Assembly: GCF_003056405.1 (NCBI RefSeq)
Contig: NZ_PYVZ01000002.1
Span: forward strand, 266,787 to 330,786
Direction: 5' to 3'
Length of the DNA stretch: 64,000 bases
Source of the DNA: Devosia indica
Lineage (GTDB): Bacteria > Pseudomonadota > Alphaproteobacteria > Rhizobiales > Devosiaceae
Positions 53,688 through 63,370 of the stretch are shown piece by piece. Under the pieces are notes generated by a model. The model worked only from the letters and a program-made list of their open reading frames with translations, had not been told where the DNA came from and did not search any database. Every line of letters starts with the position of its first letter. The stretch's first letter is position 1. The position numbers and the translations under genes are program-made.

Positions 53688-54022
53688 CCCGGTTGGGCAT
53701 TATCGCATTGAGAGGAAGCCGGCGGCTGCGCGAAACGCAGTGCCGGCTTTCCGTTTTTTCGCGTGACGCGGTAGTCGACCAGATCGCCCCAGTCGGCCTG
53801 CCAGTGCGCCGGTTCCTCCAATAGAACGAAAATTGCCGCAAGGTCCTGTTGCAGGCGCAACAGGGCGGCGCGGAAAAGCACCAGGTCCGGCGCGCTTTCG
53901 AGTTCATCTGCATCGCCCAGGATAGAGGCAAGCAGTGTGCCGCCGTCCTGCCGGATGCGTACCAACACAGCCTGGGATGGCAGGTCTGCCGCGTCCATCA
54001 AACGATAATATCTGTCGCGCAT
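53639..54022 (-). CDS. Small hypothetical protein, antisense-overlapping the ychF end
   Basis: The 127-aa frame ([18 protein letters not shown]...) starts at ATG 54022 with GGAG 6 nt upstream. Its last codons overlap ychF by 49 bp on the opposite strand, and it spans the ychF terminator. The middle (residues 10-100) looks protein-like; the C-terminal 20 residues are probably a chance read-through. No family is recognised. Confidence 0.5.
   Translation of the reverse strand: MRDRYYRLMDAADLPSQAVLVRIRQDGGTLLASILGDADELESAPDLVLFRAALLRLQQDLAAIFVLLEEPAHWQADWGDLVDYRVTRKNGKPALRFAQPPASSQCDNAQPGQTLNLNSITSPSLTT
53716..53760 (+). terminator. Rho-independent terminator of ychF
   Basis: An 8-bp stem AAGCCGGC at 53716-53723 with GCCGGCTT at 53742-53749, an inner TGCG/CGCA pair, then a TCCG and six T. 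It is 28 bp after the ychF stop and lies inside a minus-strand frame. Confidence 0.8.
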
Positions 54023-54105
54023 GGCACGCTCCAATTGCCATGCGAGTCTGATCCGGTGCGGTTACGAACGGCCTATTCCGGCCATACGGGAAAATCCGCT
54101 GGTGG

Positions 54106-54921
54106 CTAGTGGGGGCCGGTGGGGGCTGGCTGGGCGGTGCCGCAGGGACCACCATCCATGTTGATGGCGATATCCATCTTGTCTCCAGCGAAACTGATGG
54201 CCTCATACCAGTGGCTGATTTCGACGGTGCTGGCCGGCACATAGTGGAAGATCAGCGAACGGCGGAAGCGGTCTGCGCTGGTATTGGGTGTCGAGCCGTG
54301 GATGACGCTGCCATTGAAAAAAAGCACATCGCCGGCCTTGAGGTTCATCATGCGTGGCTCATGTCCGGGCGGGGGCTCGACATGATCGGAGGTGAAGAAC
54401 AGCGCCGGATCGGACGGTTCGGGGCAGGCAATGCCGAGACTGTTGGTCCCGGGCACGCACATCATGCCGCCATTGCCTTCGTCGGCATCGTCGACGGCGA
54501 TCCATGCGGCCAGGCAGGTGCCTGGCTTGACCCGCAGATAGAAATTGTCCTGATGCAGATCCTGTCCACGGGCGCCGGGCGGCTTGAAATAGAACATGGA
54601 CTGGCAGGCATAGGGCGCTTCGCCAAAAAGTTCGGCCAGAATTGGCTCAAGGCGGGCGTCGAGCATGTAGCGGCGGGCAAGCGGGCCGACCGGCTTATCG
54701 TCATGCTTGTGCGGATGCATCATGCGCGGATAGCGCGCCAGCGGGTCGTTGCCCGTCGGACTGCCGCTGCGCATGTCGGAGAGGCCTGGAACAGGGCCTT
54801 CGCTGGCCTGAGCCATGAAGGTTTCGCGGATCAGGGCAATTTCGTCAGGGGCGATCAGGCCGCGCAGGGCCAGGAAGCCGTCTCGCGCATAGGCGGCACG
54901 CTGTTGGCTGGAAAGGGTCAT
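54106..54921 (-). CDS. Phytanoyl-CoA dioxygenase family protein
   Basis: The 271-aa Fe(II)/2-oxoglutarate-type oxygenase has the facial triad pattern: His-x-Asp in DLHQDNFYLRVKPG, a distal His in VIHGSTPNTSADRFRRSLI, and the Arg that binds 2-oxoglutarate (RRSLIFHY). The start ATG 54921 has GGAGG 7 nt upstream. It is divergent from an AraC regulator, which probably controls it. Substrate unknown. Confidence 0.88.
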   Translation of the reverse strand: MTLSSQQRAAYARDGFLALRGLIAPDEIALIRETFMAQASEGPVPGLSDMRSGSPTGNDPLARYPRMMHPHKHDDKPVGPLARRYMLDARLEPILAELFGEAPYACQSMFYFKPPGARGQDLHQDNFYLRVKPGTCLAAWIAVDDADEGNGGMMCVPGTNSLGIACPEPSDPALFFTSDHVEPPPGHEPRMMNLKAGDVLFFNGSVIHGSTPNTSADRFRRSLIFHYVPASTVEISHWYEAISFAGDKMDIAINMDGGPCGTAQPAPTGPH

Positions 54922-54968
54922 GGGCAGTCCTCCTGTGCTCAAACATAATGGCCACACGGAGCGGCGCC

Positions 54969-55847
54969 ATGGCCTGGCCTGCCGAAGACATGTATTATCC
55001 TGCTATGAAAGCAACCGATGAAACCCCGCATGATGACGTCCTGCGCCTGCTGACGGGTCATTTTGATCAGGCCGCGGGTTATCGGGCCTATCGGCCCAAA
55101 GGCGTCGGAGATTGGCTTCTGGTTCTGACGTTGTCCGGCGGTGGGCGGTTTGGGCATTTGGGCGGCAGCTTTCACACCGCCCCCGGGGACTGGGTGTTGC
55201 TGCCGCCCGGAACGCCGCATGACTATGGCGTTGCCGACGACGCTGAGCGGTGGGAACTGGTATGGGCGCATTTTCAGCCACGCGCTGACTGGCATGACTG
55301 GCTACGCTGGCCGCGCGTGGACGGCGGGCTGAGGGTGCTGCGGCCTGAGGGAGACCAAGGCCCCCTTGTTGCGCAATTCCTGCAGGTGCACGACCTGCTC
55401 GGCAGTGGCCAGCGCCGCGCGGAGGCGCTGGCGATGAATGCGCTGGAAGCGCTGCTGTTGCAATGCGATATGCATAATTCGCCTGAAACGGGCGATCTGG
55501 ATAGGCGCGTGCGGCGGGCCATGGCATTCATGGAGGCCCATTTGTCCGAGCGTGTGAGCGTTGAGGATGTCAGCCGGGAGGCCGGGCTGTCGCCATCTCG
55601 ATTGTCGCATCTGTTTCGTTCCGAAACCGGGCAGAGCGTGCAGGGCTATCTCGAGGGCGTGCGGTTGCGACGGGCCGGTGACCTGTTGCGGCGTACAAGC
55701 TTTCCGATCAAGCAGATCGCAGCAGAGGTGGGATTTGACAGCCCATTCTACTTTTCGCGCCGGTTTAGCCGCGCAACAGGATACAGTCCACAGGCCTTTC
55801 GGCGCTGGAGCGGGCAGTCCCGCGGTGTCGCCGAGCAGGATTCTTAG
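54969..55847 (+). CDS. AraC-family transcriptional regulator
   Basis: The 292-aa protein has an N-terminal cupin-like domain (GGGRFGHLGGSFHTAPGD and LLPPGTPHDYGV) and a C-terminal double helix-turn-helix (VEDVSREAGLSPSRLSHLFR and IKQIAAEVGFDSPFYFSRRF). ATG 54969 has GGAG 7 nt upstream; other starts are possible. Probable regulator of the divergent dioxygenase and of the GH4 gene that follows. Confidence 0.9.
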   Translation: MAWPAEDMYYPAMKATDETPHDDVLRLLTGHFDQAAGYRAYRPKGVGDWLLVLTLSGGGRFGHLGGSFHTAPGDWVLLPPGTPHDYGVADDAERWELVWAHFQPRADWHDWLRWPRVDGGLRVLRPEGDQGPLVAQFLQVHDLLGSGQRRAEALAMNALEALLLQCDMHNSPETGDLDRRVRRAMAFMEAHLSERVSVEDVSREAGLSPSRLSHLFRSETGQSVQGYLEGVRLRRAGDLLRRTSFPIKQIAAEVGFDSPFYFSRRFSRATGYSPQAFRRWSGQSRGVAEQDS

Positions 55848-55965
55848 AAAACCGGAATAAAGGCATTCTATCCCGGATTGCATCATCGGCGATGAACGAT
55901 AGCATTGGGAACAACGCGGCAGGAGGAGCCGCAGGCCGGTCCCGGCCCACTACGGAGCATCCCCA

Positions 55966-57333
55966 ATGGCAAACCCCAAAATCACCTTTATCGGTGCTGG
56001 CTCGTCCGTGTTCATGAAGAACATTGTCGGCGACATTCTGCAACGTCCTGCCCTGACGGGTGCGGAAATCCGGCTGATGGACATCAATCCGACGCGCCTG
56101 GAAGAAAGCGCGATCATTGCCGGCAAGCTGGTCAAGACGCTTGGTGTGCCGGCTACGGTCAGCACCTATTCGAACCAGCGCGAGGCGCTGGATGGCACCA
56201 ATTTCGTGGTCGTCTGCTTCCAAATCGGGGGCTACGACCCCTCCACGGTGGTCGATTTCGAGGTGCCCAAGAAATACAATCTGCGCCAGACGATTGCCGA
56301 TACGCTTGGCGTGGGTGGCATCATGCGCGGCCTCAGGACGGTGCCGCATCTGTGGAGCATTTGCGAGGACATGATGCAGGTCGCGCCCGATGCCGTGATG
56401 CTGCAATATGTGAACCCGATGGCCATCAATACCTGGGCGATCGCGGAAAAATACCCATCGATCAAACAGGTTGGCCTGTGCCACTCGGTACAAGGCACGG
56501 CCATGGAGCTGGCGCACGACCTCGATATTCCCTACGAGGAAATCCGCTACCGCTCGGCGGGCATCAACCACATGGCGTTCTATCTCAAATTCGAGCATCG
56601 CCAGCCGGATGGGAGCTACAAGGATCTCTATCCCGAGCTGCATCGCGCCTATGCCGAAGGCCGGGCGCCCAAGCCGGGCTGGAACCCGCGCTGCCCCAAC
56701 AAGGTGCGCTATGAGATGATGACGCGGCTGGGCTATTTCGTCACCGAAAGCTCGGAGCATTTTGCCGAGTACACGCCCTATTTCATCAAGGAAGGGCGCG
56801 AAGACATCATCGAGAAATTCGGCATTCCGCTTGATGAATATCCCAAGCGCTGCGTCGAGCAGATCGCGAAGTGGAAGCAGACCAGCGACGACTATAAGAA
56901 GGCCGACCGCATCGAGGTCAAGGAGAGCAAGGAATATGCCTCGTCCATCGTCAACTCGGTGTGGACCGGGGAGCCCTCGGTGATCTATGGCAATCTGCGC
57001 AATAACGGCGTCATCACCTCGCTGCCCAACAATGCTGCCGTGGAAGTGCCCTGCCTGGTCGACGATAACGGCCTGCAGCCGACCTATATCGGCGAATTGC
57101 CGCCTCAGCTCACGGCGCTGATGCGGACCAATATCAATGTGCAGGAACTGACCGTGCGGGCGCTGGTGGAACAAAAGCGCGAGCACATCTACCATGCCGC
57201 CATGATGGACCCGCATACGGCGGCTGAGCTGGATCTGGACCAGATCTGGAACGTGGTCGACGACCTCATAGAGGCGCATGGCGAATGGCTGCCCGAATGG
57301 GCGCGCGGCCCGCGCAAGGCGGCTGTGGCGTAG
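55966..57333 (+). CDS. melA: Alpha-galactosidase, glycoside hydrolase family 4
   Basis: The 455-aa protein is a GH4 enzyme that uses NAD+ and a metal: the N-terminal FIGAGSSVFMKNIVGDI, GLCHSVQGTAMEL with the metal-binding Cys, YRSAGINHMAFYLKFE and VEVPCLVDDNGLQP. GH4 of this length and with CHSVQ is typically MelA; alpha-glucosidase/glucuronidase types differ. It lacks a nearby transporter. Confidence 0.9.
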   Translation: MANPKITFIGAGSSVFMKNIVGDILQRPALTGAEIRLMDINPTRLEESAIIAGKLVKTLGVPATVSTYSNQREALDGTNFVVVCFQIGGYDPSTVVDFEVPKKYNLRQTIADTLGVGGIMRGLRTVPHLWSICEDMMQVAPDAVMLQYVNPMAINTWAIAEKYPSIKQVGLCHSVQGTAMELAHDLDIPYEEIRYRSAGINHMAFYLKFEHRQPDGSYKDLYPELHRAYAEGRAPKPGWNPRCPNKVRYEMMTRLGYFVTESSEHFAEYTPYFIKEGREDIIEKFGIPLDEYPKRCVEQIAKWKQTSDDYKKADRIEVKESKEYASSIVNSVWTGEPSVIYGNLRNNGVITSLPNNAAVEVPCLVDDNGLQPTYIGELPPQLTALMRTNINVQELTVRALVEQKREHIYHAAMMDPHTAAELDLDQIWNVVDDLIEAHGEWLPEWARGPRKAAVA

Positions 57334-57354
57334 GCAAGGATTGCAGGAGTTCAG

Positions 57355-57386
57355 GCCCCGGTGTGAGCGCGCCGGGGCTTTTTTTT
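57355..57386 (+). terminator. Rho-independent terminator of melA
   Basis: A 7-bp stem GCCCCGG at 57355-57361 and CCGGGGC at 57372-57378 followed by eight T. Confidence 0.9.
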
Positions 57387-57420
57387 ATTCATAGCGTGTC
57401 GTATTGGGCATGCGAGCCTG

Positions 57421-58134
57421 CTACTCGCCCTTGGTGCCGAACAGCTTGCTTAGCATATCAGCCATGGGCCCCGATTTCGGGACTTCGGCCTGTGGCTTTG
57501 CGGGGCGGGCCTGGCGGATATGGCTCTGTGCCCTGGGGGCGACGGGATTTTCGCTTTTGGCCGGCTCGTCGCCCTTCACTGCCAGGGCGAGCTTGTTCAT
57601 AAAGCCGCTATCGTCGCCCCTGAGGAGGAGTGGCGCCTGACGCGCGATTTCGTCGAGCAGGGGCGTGAGCCAAGCCTGGTCGGCCTTGGCGAAATCGCCC
57701 AGAACATGGTGGGTGACGAATTCCTTGCCCGGATGGCCGATGCCGAGGCGGACGCGTTTGTAGTCGAGGCCGATCTGGGGATCGATGGAGCGCAGGCCGT
57801 TATGACCGCCATTGCCGCCGCCGATCTTTACCCGCACCTTGCCCGGGGCAAGATCGAGTTCGTCGTAGAAGACGATGATGTCGGCAGGGTCGATCTTGTA
57901 GAAGCGGGCGGTCTGCTGGACGCTATCGCCGGACTTGTTCATGAAAGTCTGGGGCTTGAGGAGCAGGGCGCGTTCGCCGCCGATGCCGGCTTCGGCGATG
58001 AGGCCGGCATGCTTGGATTTCCAATTGGACACGCCATTGGCGGCGGCGATGGCGTCAATGGCCATGAAGCCGATATTGTGGCGGTTGCCCGCATATTGGG
58101 CGCCGGGATTGCCCAGTCCAACAAGCAATTTCAT
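57421..58134 (-). CDS. pth: Peptidyl-tRNA hydrolase
   Basis: The 237-aa protein is Pth: LLVGLGNPGAQYAGNRHNIG with the catalytic His, FMNKSGDSV, DELDLAPGKVRVKIGGGNGG, HNGLRSID. It has a roughly 45-residue basic tail after the enzymatic domain (rich in Lys/Pro/Ala), common in alphaproteobacteria. The start ATG 58134 has AGG 8 nt upstream. It follows rplY on the same strand. Confidence 0.95.
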   Translation of the reverse strand: MKLLVGLGNPGAQYAGNRHNIGFMAIDAIAAANGVSNWKSKHAGLIAEAGIGGERALLLKPQTFMNKSGDSVQQTARFYKIDPADIIVFYDELDLAPGKVRVKIGGGNGGHNGLRSIDPQIGLDYKRVRLGIGHPGKEFVTHHVLGDFAKADQAWLTPLLDEIARQAPLLLRGDDSGFMNKLALAVKGDEPAKSENPVAPRAQSHIRQARPAKPQAEVPKSGPMADMLSKLFGTKGE

Positions 58135-58203
58135 CAAACCAGCCTTTGCAAATGAATGAGGCGGCCATGGGCCGCCTCACACGATTCGTTGCTGAAGACA
58201 GGA

Positions 58204-58827
58204 TTACTCCTCTTCGGCAGCTTCCTCTTCGGCGCCGTCAGCAGCTTCGGCGGACTTGAGGCCCGACGGTGCAACAACGGTCGCAATGGTGAAGTCACGA
58301 TCGGTGATCGTGGGCTTGACGCCCTTGGGCAGGGTGACAGCGGAAATGTGGATCGAGTCACCAATCTCGGTGCCGGAGAGGTCGACAGTGACGGCCTCGG
58401 GAATGGCATTGGCGGGAGCGATCAGTTCGACGGTGTGGCGCACAACGTTGAGGGTGCCGCCGCGCTTGAGGCCGGGGCTCTTTTCTTCGTTGATGAACTC
58501 GACATGCACTTCCACAGTGATGGTGGAGCTGCCCGAAACGCGCAGGAAGTCGATGTGGACCGGCTGATCCATGACGACGTCGAGCTGATAATCGCGCGGG
58601 ATCACCTTGTGCACGGTGCCGTCGACATCGAGATCGAGAACGTGCGACTTGAAGCCGCCCGAGTAGATGGACTTCAGCGCATCCTTGAATGCGACGGAAA
58701 CGGTGACGGGGGGCTTCTTGTCACCATAAATAACAGCGGGAACACGTCCCTGACGGCGCAGTTCACGAGCGGCCCCCTTGCCCACTCCCTCACGCGCCTG
58801 TGCCTTGAGCACCTTGTTGGCAGCCAT
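58204..58827 (-). CDS. rplY: 50S ribosomal protein L25 (Ctc form)
   Basis: The 207-aa protein has the 5S-rRNA-binding L25 domain ([30 protein letters not shown]) and the C-terminal TL5/Ctc domain ([20 protein letters not shown]), ending in an Ala/Glu-rich tail. The start ATG 58827 ([10 protein letters not shown]) is family-like. It is upstream of pth, a common order. Confidence 0.95.
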   Translation of the reverse strand: MAANKVLKAQAREGVGKGAARELRRQGRVPAVIYGDKKPPVTVSVAFKDALKSIYSGGFKSHVLDLDVDGTVHKVIPRDYQLDVVMDQPVHIDFLRVSGSSTITVEVHVEFINEEKSPGLKRGGTLNVVRHTVELIAPANAIPEAVTVDLSGTEIGDSIHISAVTLPKGVKPTITDRDFTIATVVAPSGLKSAEAADGAEEEAAEEE

Positions 58828-58970
58828 GGAAATCATCCATTCTGGGTTGGTGTATGTCGTTCCTACAACAACATACGCGCCCGTCCTCCAGGGGTGACGA
58901 GCGCTTCATGGCGCTGGGCTATAGAGGATTCAGGGACGCTGGGCAATAGATTCCCGTGTGCCAATAGCCC

Positions 58971-59327
58971 TTATGCGCCCGGCACGGGCAGGCAGGGCAT
59001 GATCTCCACGCCCGTTCCCGGAAAAATCGTGAAATGCGGATGGTTCCGGAACATCTGCGCCGCTTCCTCGTGCGTCGAAGCTTCTACGATGACATAGGCC
59101 GCGATGGCGTTGCGGGTGGGGCTTATGCCCTCGGGCGAGGCCAGCAGGGTCTTGCCCAGGGGCGCGCCCATATCGACGATGACATGGCTGTGCCGCTCGA
59201 CCCATTGGCCCCATTCGGTCATGGCACGTTGACCGCGCTCGGCTTTTTCGACCTCGGGAAGGCTGTCCCAGGCCTTCTGCACTTCGGAATTCTGCGTGCC
59301 CATATAGAGTGCAAGAAAACGGGGCAT
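58971..59327 (-). CDS. YciI-family protein
   Basis: The 118-aa protein has a ferredoxin-like YciI domain (RFLALYMGTQ, RAMTEWGQWVERHSHVIVD, AYVIVEASTHEEAAQMFRNH). ATG is preceded by GGAGGAG. Function in the cell is unknown. Confidence 0.87.
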   Translation of the reverse strand: MPRFLALYMGTQNSEVQKAWDSLPEVEKAERGQRAMTEWGQWVERHSHVIVDMGAPLGKTLLASPEGISPTRNAIAAYVIVEASTHEEAAQMFRNHPHFTIFPGTGVEIMPCLPVPGA

Positions 59328-59412
59328 GGTCGGCTCCTCCTGTGCTGGTGAGCACAGGATAACGCCAGATGGGTGCGGGGGGATAGGTTTTGGTGTTGTC
59401 GCGAACTGGCGG

Positions 59413-60345
59413 CTAGTCGAACAAGCTGGAGACGCTTTGTTCGCTGGCGGTGCGGGCGATGGCCTCGCCGATCAGGGCATCGATCGACATGCGGCGGATA
59501 TTGGCAGCGGCCTTGGTGGCGTCTGTCTCGAGGATGGAGTCGGTGACGACCAGTTCCTTGAGTTTGGAGGCGGCGATGCGTTCGGCAGCGCCTTCGGAGA
59601 GCACACCGTGGGTGATATAGGCCGAGACTTCCTTGGCGCCGGCCTTGAGCAGGGCTTCGGCTGCGTTGACCAGAGTGCCGCCTGAATCGACAATGTCGTC
59701 GATCATGATGCAGGTCCGACCTTCGACGTCACCGATGATGTTCATCACTTCGGAAACGCCGGCGCGGGGGCGGCGCTTGTCGACGATGGCAAGGCTTGCG
59801 CCGATACGGCTGGCGACATTGCGGGCGCGGACCACGCCGCCGACGTCAGGCGAAACAACCATGACGTTCTTGACGTCATAATTGTCGCGGATATCGCGCA
59901 CCATGACGGGGGCAGCGGTGAGGTTGTCGGTGGGGATATCGAAAAAGCCCTGAATCTGGGCAGCGTGCAGATCAAGGGTCAGGACGCGGTTGGCGCCGGC
60001 TTCGGTAATGAGGTTAGAAACCAGCTTGGCCGAAATGGGGGTGCGGGGGGCTGATTTGCGGTCCTGTCGGGCATAGCCGAAATAGGGCAGGACGGCCGTG
60101 ATGCGGCGGGCAGAGGAGCGGCGCAGCGCATCGGCGATGATGAGCAGCTCCATCAGATTGTCATTGGCCGGATAGCTGGTCGACTGGAGGATGAAGACAT
60201 CCTCGCCGCGGACATTTTCGTGCACCTCGACATAGACTTCCTTGTCGGCGAAGCGTTTCACCGTGCAGTCTGTCAGGGGCAGTTCGAGGTAGCTGGCGAC
60301 GGCCTGGGCCAGAGGTCGGTTGGAATTGCCGGTCACCAGCTTCAT
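59413..60345 (-). CDS. prs: Ribose-phosphate pyrophosphokinase
   Basis: The 310-aa protein is a class I PRPP synthetase: [68 protein letters not shown] and the PRPP loop [17 protein letters not shown]. It makes PRPP for nucleotide synthesis and for Apt salvage. Confidence 0.96.
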   Translation of the reverse strand: MKLVTGNSNRPLAQAVASYLELPLTDCTVKRFADKEVYVEVHENVRGEDVFILQSTSYPANDNLMELLIIADALRRSSARRITAVLPYFGYARQDRKSAPRTPISAKLVSNLITEAGANRVLTLDLHAAQIQGFFDIPTDNLTAAPVMVRDIRDNYDVKNVMVVSPDVGGVVRARNVASRIGASLAIVDKRRPRAGVSEVMNIIGDVEGRTCIMIDDIVDSGGTLVNAAEALLKAGAKEVSAYITHGVLSEGAAERIAASKLKELVVTDSILETDATKAAANIRRMSIDALIGEAIARTASEQSVSSLFD

Positions 60346-60462
60346 GGACGCGATCCTGTCTCAACCGGTCCCTCGGGAGTGGGACCTTCCAGTTTCGCGG
60401 GCAGCTTTAGCGGCAAGTGTCCGGCGTGACAACGGCACTTTGGGCTTAGCGGTAAATAAACC

Positions 60463-61224
60463 TCATGTCATTGCGATGACAGCGATCTGGCGGCCAGTTT
60501 TGGTCTGCTGGTGGGTGGCATAGCGATGGGAGAAGTAGCGCTTGGGGGCGGCATAGGTGCAGATGCCAAGGTTCTCGACCGGGCCGATACCGGCGGCGCG
60601 CAATTGGGCTTGGACGAAGCCGGGCAGATCGAAATGCCGCTTACCGCCAGCGGGCGTGGTGAAGAACGGCGCCCCATCGGGGGTGATGGCGAGGAGATCG
60701 GTTCGGAACTGGTCGCCCACCTCGTAATTGGGGCCGGAAATGGTGGGGCCGATGGCGGCGCGGATGCGGAACGGGTCGGCGCCCAAGGCCACCATGGCGG
60801 CGATGGTGTTGAGGGCAATGCCTTCGGCTGCGCCACGCCAGCCGGCATGGGCCGCGCCGATGACGCGGGCCTGCGGATCGGCAAACAGGATCGGCGTGCA
60901 ATCGGCGGTAAGAATACCAAGGGCCAGGCCCGGCGTGGCGGTGACCAGGGCGTCGGCATCAATGCTGCCCGGGGCGATGGGGCCGGTGAGGGTCTGGACG
61001 CGGGTGGAGTGGGTTTGCTTCAAAATATTGATCGGGCCGAGGCCGATGGTGTCGGCAACGATCTGGCGGTTGGCCTCGACATGGGCGGGATCATCACCCA
61101 TGGCGAGAGAGACATTGAGCCCGGCATAGTCGCCGGTGGAGACGCCGCCGGCCCGGCCGAAAAAACCGTGGCGGAGCGTTGGGATGGCGGCGAGGGCCGG
61201 GGCCTGTTCGTGCGGGGCGGTCAT
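60463..61224 (-). CDS. pgeF: Peptidoglycan editing factor PgeF (YfiH/polyphenol-oxidase fold)
   Basis: The 253-aa protein has the YfiH fold: RHGFFGRAGGVSTGDYAGLN, KQTHSTRV, ILTADCTPILFAD, IGAAHAGWRGAAEGI. It binds a metal through His/Cys residues. In E. coli it removes wrongly incorporated serine (instead of alanine) from peptidoglycan precursors; purine nucleoside phosphorylase activity has also been reported for the fold. It overlaps the midA gene by ATGA. Confidence 0.92.
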   Translation of the reverse strand: MTAPHEQAPALAAIPTLRHGFFGRAGGVSTGDYAGLNVSLAMGDDPAHVEANRQIVADTIGLGPINILKQTHSTRVQTLTGPIAPGSIDADALVTATPGLALGILTADCTPILFADPQARVIGAAHAGWRGAAEGIALNTIAAMVALGADPFRIRAAIGPTISGPNYEVGDQFRTDLLAITPDGAPFFTTPAGGKRHFDLPGFVQAQLRAAGIGPVENLGICTYAAPKRYFSHRYATHQQTKTGRQIAVIAMT

Positions 61225-62324
61225 GCGGCAAAGCCGGGTGGCTGCAATCCGGGGCTGTGGGCGCAGAACACCTTGAACAGGGTGCCCATCTGGTCGGGTC
61301 CCACCAGCCGGTCGTGGGCAGTGCGGATATCGTTGGCCGAGCCGGGATTGGCGCCGGAAAGGGCTGCGGCGCGTTCGCCAATGCCGAGACGGGTGAGGAA
61401 ATCGCCCTGGGTGGCCAGAGGCTGGGTGGCGAGGCCAGCGGCGCGGGCAACATTGCCCAGGGCGCCGAAATCGACATGGGCGGAAATATCGGTTTCGCCG
61501 GGGGCCTCGAGCACATCGGCAAAGGCGTGGCGGCGGACGCCCTGGAGGGTGTCGCCGGTCTGGGTGGTGCCATAGCCATAGTCGATGGCGAGGAGGGCCC
61601 CGCCCTGCTGGCCGATCACCTTGCCCAGGCGGGTGAGCACTTCGGCACCGGCGAAGCAGACTTCGAGCATGGTATCGGGTGCGGCATTGGCCACTGCATC
61701 GGGCATGGAGGCAGGCGGAATGGGCGTGGGCGAAAGGCCGAAAACGCGCTTGCCGTCCTTGAGGCCGATCTGGCGCTCGTGCCAGCCTTTTTCCTTGCGG
61801 ACGAACTGGCGGATGGGCAGGGCGTCGAAGAACTCGTTGGCGACGATGAGCACGGGGCCGTCGTCAAAGCTCTCGAAATCCTGCAGCCATTTGGGCTCAT
61901 AGACCTCGAGCCTGGCCTTTTGCTCGGCCATCAGCACCGGGCTGGTTTCGAACAGGCGAAGCTGCAAGGCATCGCGGAAGCCGGGGGCGCGGCAGGCGAC
62001 GCGCAGGATATCGGCCATCAGCGTGCCGCGGCCGGGGCCGAGTTCGAGCATGGTGAAGGCCTTGGGCTCATCCATCTGCTGCCAGAGATTGACCAGCCAG
62101 AAGCCGATCAGTTCGCCGAACATCTGGGATATTTCCGGCGCGGTGACGAAATCGCCCTTGGCGCCGAGCGGTTCGGCGGCGCGGTAATAGCCCTTGGACG
62201 GGTGGGTGAGGCAGAGGCCCATATAGGTGGCGACCGAGATCGGGCCGGAGGTGGCGATCTGCAAGTCGATCTGCTGTTCCAGCGTCAGGCTGTCGAGCTT
62301 GGTTTGGGTGGGCTTATCAATCAT
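61221..62324 (-). CDS. MidA/NDUFAF7-type SAM-dependent methyltransferase
   Basis: The 367-aa protein has the family pattern YYRAAEPLGAKGDFVTAPEI, LELGPGRGTLMADILR (SAM-binding) and VANEFFDALPIRQFV. The mitochondrial homologue methylates an arginine of a complex I subunit. It overlaps lgt and pgeF by four bases each, in one operon. Confidence 0.92.
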   Translation of the reverse strand: MIDKPTQTKLDSLTLEQQIDLQIATSGPISVATYMGLCLTHPSKGYYRAAEPLGAKGDFVTAPEISQMFGELIGFWLVNLWQQMDEPKAFTMLELGPGRGTLMADILRVACRAPGFRDALQLRLFETSPVLMAEQKARLEVYEPKWLQDFESFDDGPVLIVANEFFDALPIRQFVRKEKGWHERQIGLKDGKRVFGLSPTPIPPASMPDAVANAAPDTMLEVCFAGAEVLTRLGKVIGQQGGALLAIDYGYGTTQTGDTLQGVRRHAFADVLEAPGETDISAHVDFGALGNVARAAGLATQPLATQGDFLTRLGIGERAAALSGANPGSANDIRTAHDRLVGPDQMGTLFKVFCAHSPGLQPPGFAA

Positions 62325-63145
62325 GGGCGCAACGGGTTTTCGCGGCGGGTGGCCGCATAGATGACAAGGATCAGGCCGCCCAGCAGGATGGGGAGGCTGA
62401 GCACCTGGCCCATGGTGAGCCAGCCGCCATAGAGATAGCCGAGCTGCACATCGGGCAGGCGGACGAATTCGACGGCGATGCGCGAGAGGGCGTAGCCGAT
62501 GGCGAAGATGCCAGCGACGAGGCCGGGCTTCCTGAGCGCGTAGAACACATGGGTGGCGACGCGGATGACGAGGAAGAGCAACAGGCCCTCGAGCGCGGCT
62601 TCATAAAGCTGGCTGGGGTGGCGGGCGACCTGCAGCGGATCGGTGGGGAAGACGACGCCCCAGGGCGCATTGGTGGGCGCGCCATAGAGCTCGGCATTGA
62701 TGAAATTGGCCAGGCGCCCGAGCAGAATGCCGATGGTGGCGACGGCGCCGAGCAGATCAAGGCTGGAGAGCCAGTTGCCGCCCTTGGAGCGGGTGAACAG
62801 GATCGCCGCCAGCATGAGGCCGAGCATGCCGCCATGATAGGACATGCCGCCATCGAGCGTGTTGATGATCTGGGCCGGATTTTCCAGGTAATAGGGCAGG
62901 TTGTAGAACAGCACATAGCCCACGCGCCCGCCAATGACGATGGCGAGCATGGCCCAGAAGGCGAAATCCCAGATTTCGCTGGCCTTGAAGGGCGGCGCGC
63001 CGCGATGCCAGAGGCGCTGATTGCGCAAGAGCAGATAGCCATAGCCGGCGCCCAGAATGACCCCGAACAGATAGGCCAGCGCATACCAGCGAATGGCGAT
63101 GGGCCCGATGGCAATGGCAATGGGGTCGATATTGGGGAAGGGCAA
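62321..63145 (-). CDS. lgt: Prolipoprotein diacylglyceryl transferase
   Basis: The 274-aa membrane enzyme has the Lgt signature GRLANFINAELYGAPT, YHGGMLG, HPSQLYEAALEG and several membrane helices. The start is TTG 63145 (MPFPNIDPIAIAIGPIAIRW) with GGAG 8 nt upstream; an upstream extension is not family-like. It attaches diacylglyceryl to lipoprotein cysteines. First gene of the lgt-midA-pgeF operon. Confidence 0.94.
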   Translation of the reverse strand: MPFPNIDPIAIAIGPIAIRWYALAYLFGVILGAGYGYLLLRNQRLWHRGAPPFKASEIWDFAFWAMLAIVIGGRVGYVLFYNLPYYLENPAQIINTLDGGMSYHGGMLGLMLAAILFTRSKGGNWLSSLDLLGAVATIGILLGRLANFINAELYGAPTNAPWGVVFPTDPLQVARHPSQLYEAALEGLLLFLVIRVATHVFYALRKPGLVAGIFAIGYALSRIAVEFVRLPDVQLGYLYGGWLTMGQVLSLPILLGGLILVIYAATRRENPLRP

Positions 63146-63370
63146 GGCTCTGTCTCCGTGAGGCCGACCGGCATGCCGTTCGATTATGGCAGCACCGTGA
63201 GTGCCGTAACCCGATGCGGGCGGCGGTTCAAGGCGCGTCTGGGCGGAGGGGGTGCCACCGGCCACTCAAGCCCAGCTTTCGTGGCGTTCTTACCCCCAGT
63301 CCCGCCACTGGCGCGCCCGGCCCGGTGGGACATCTCGAAGTGTCAAAGAGCGTTCCGCGATGCGTGAAGG

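Noticed and set aside
54109..54948. 279-aa plus-strand frame
   Set aside because: Mirror frame of the phytanoyl-CoA dioxygenase gene.
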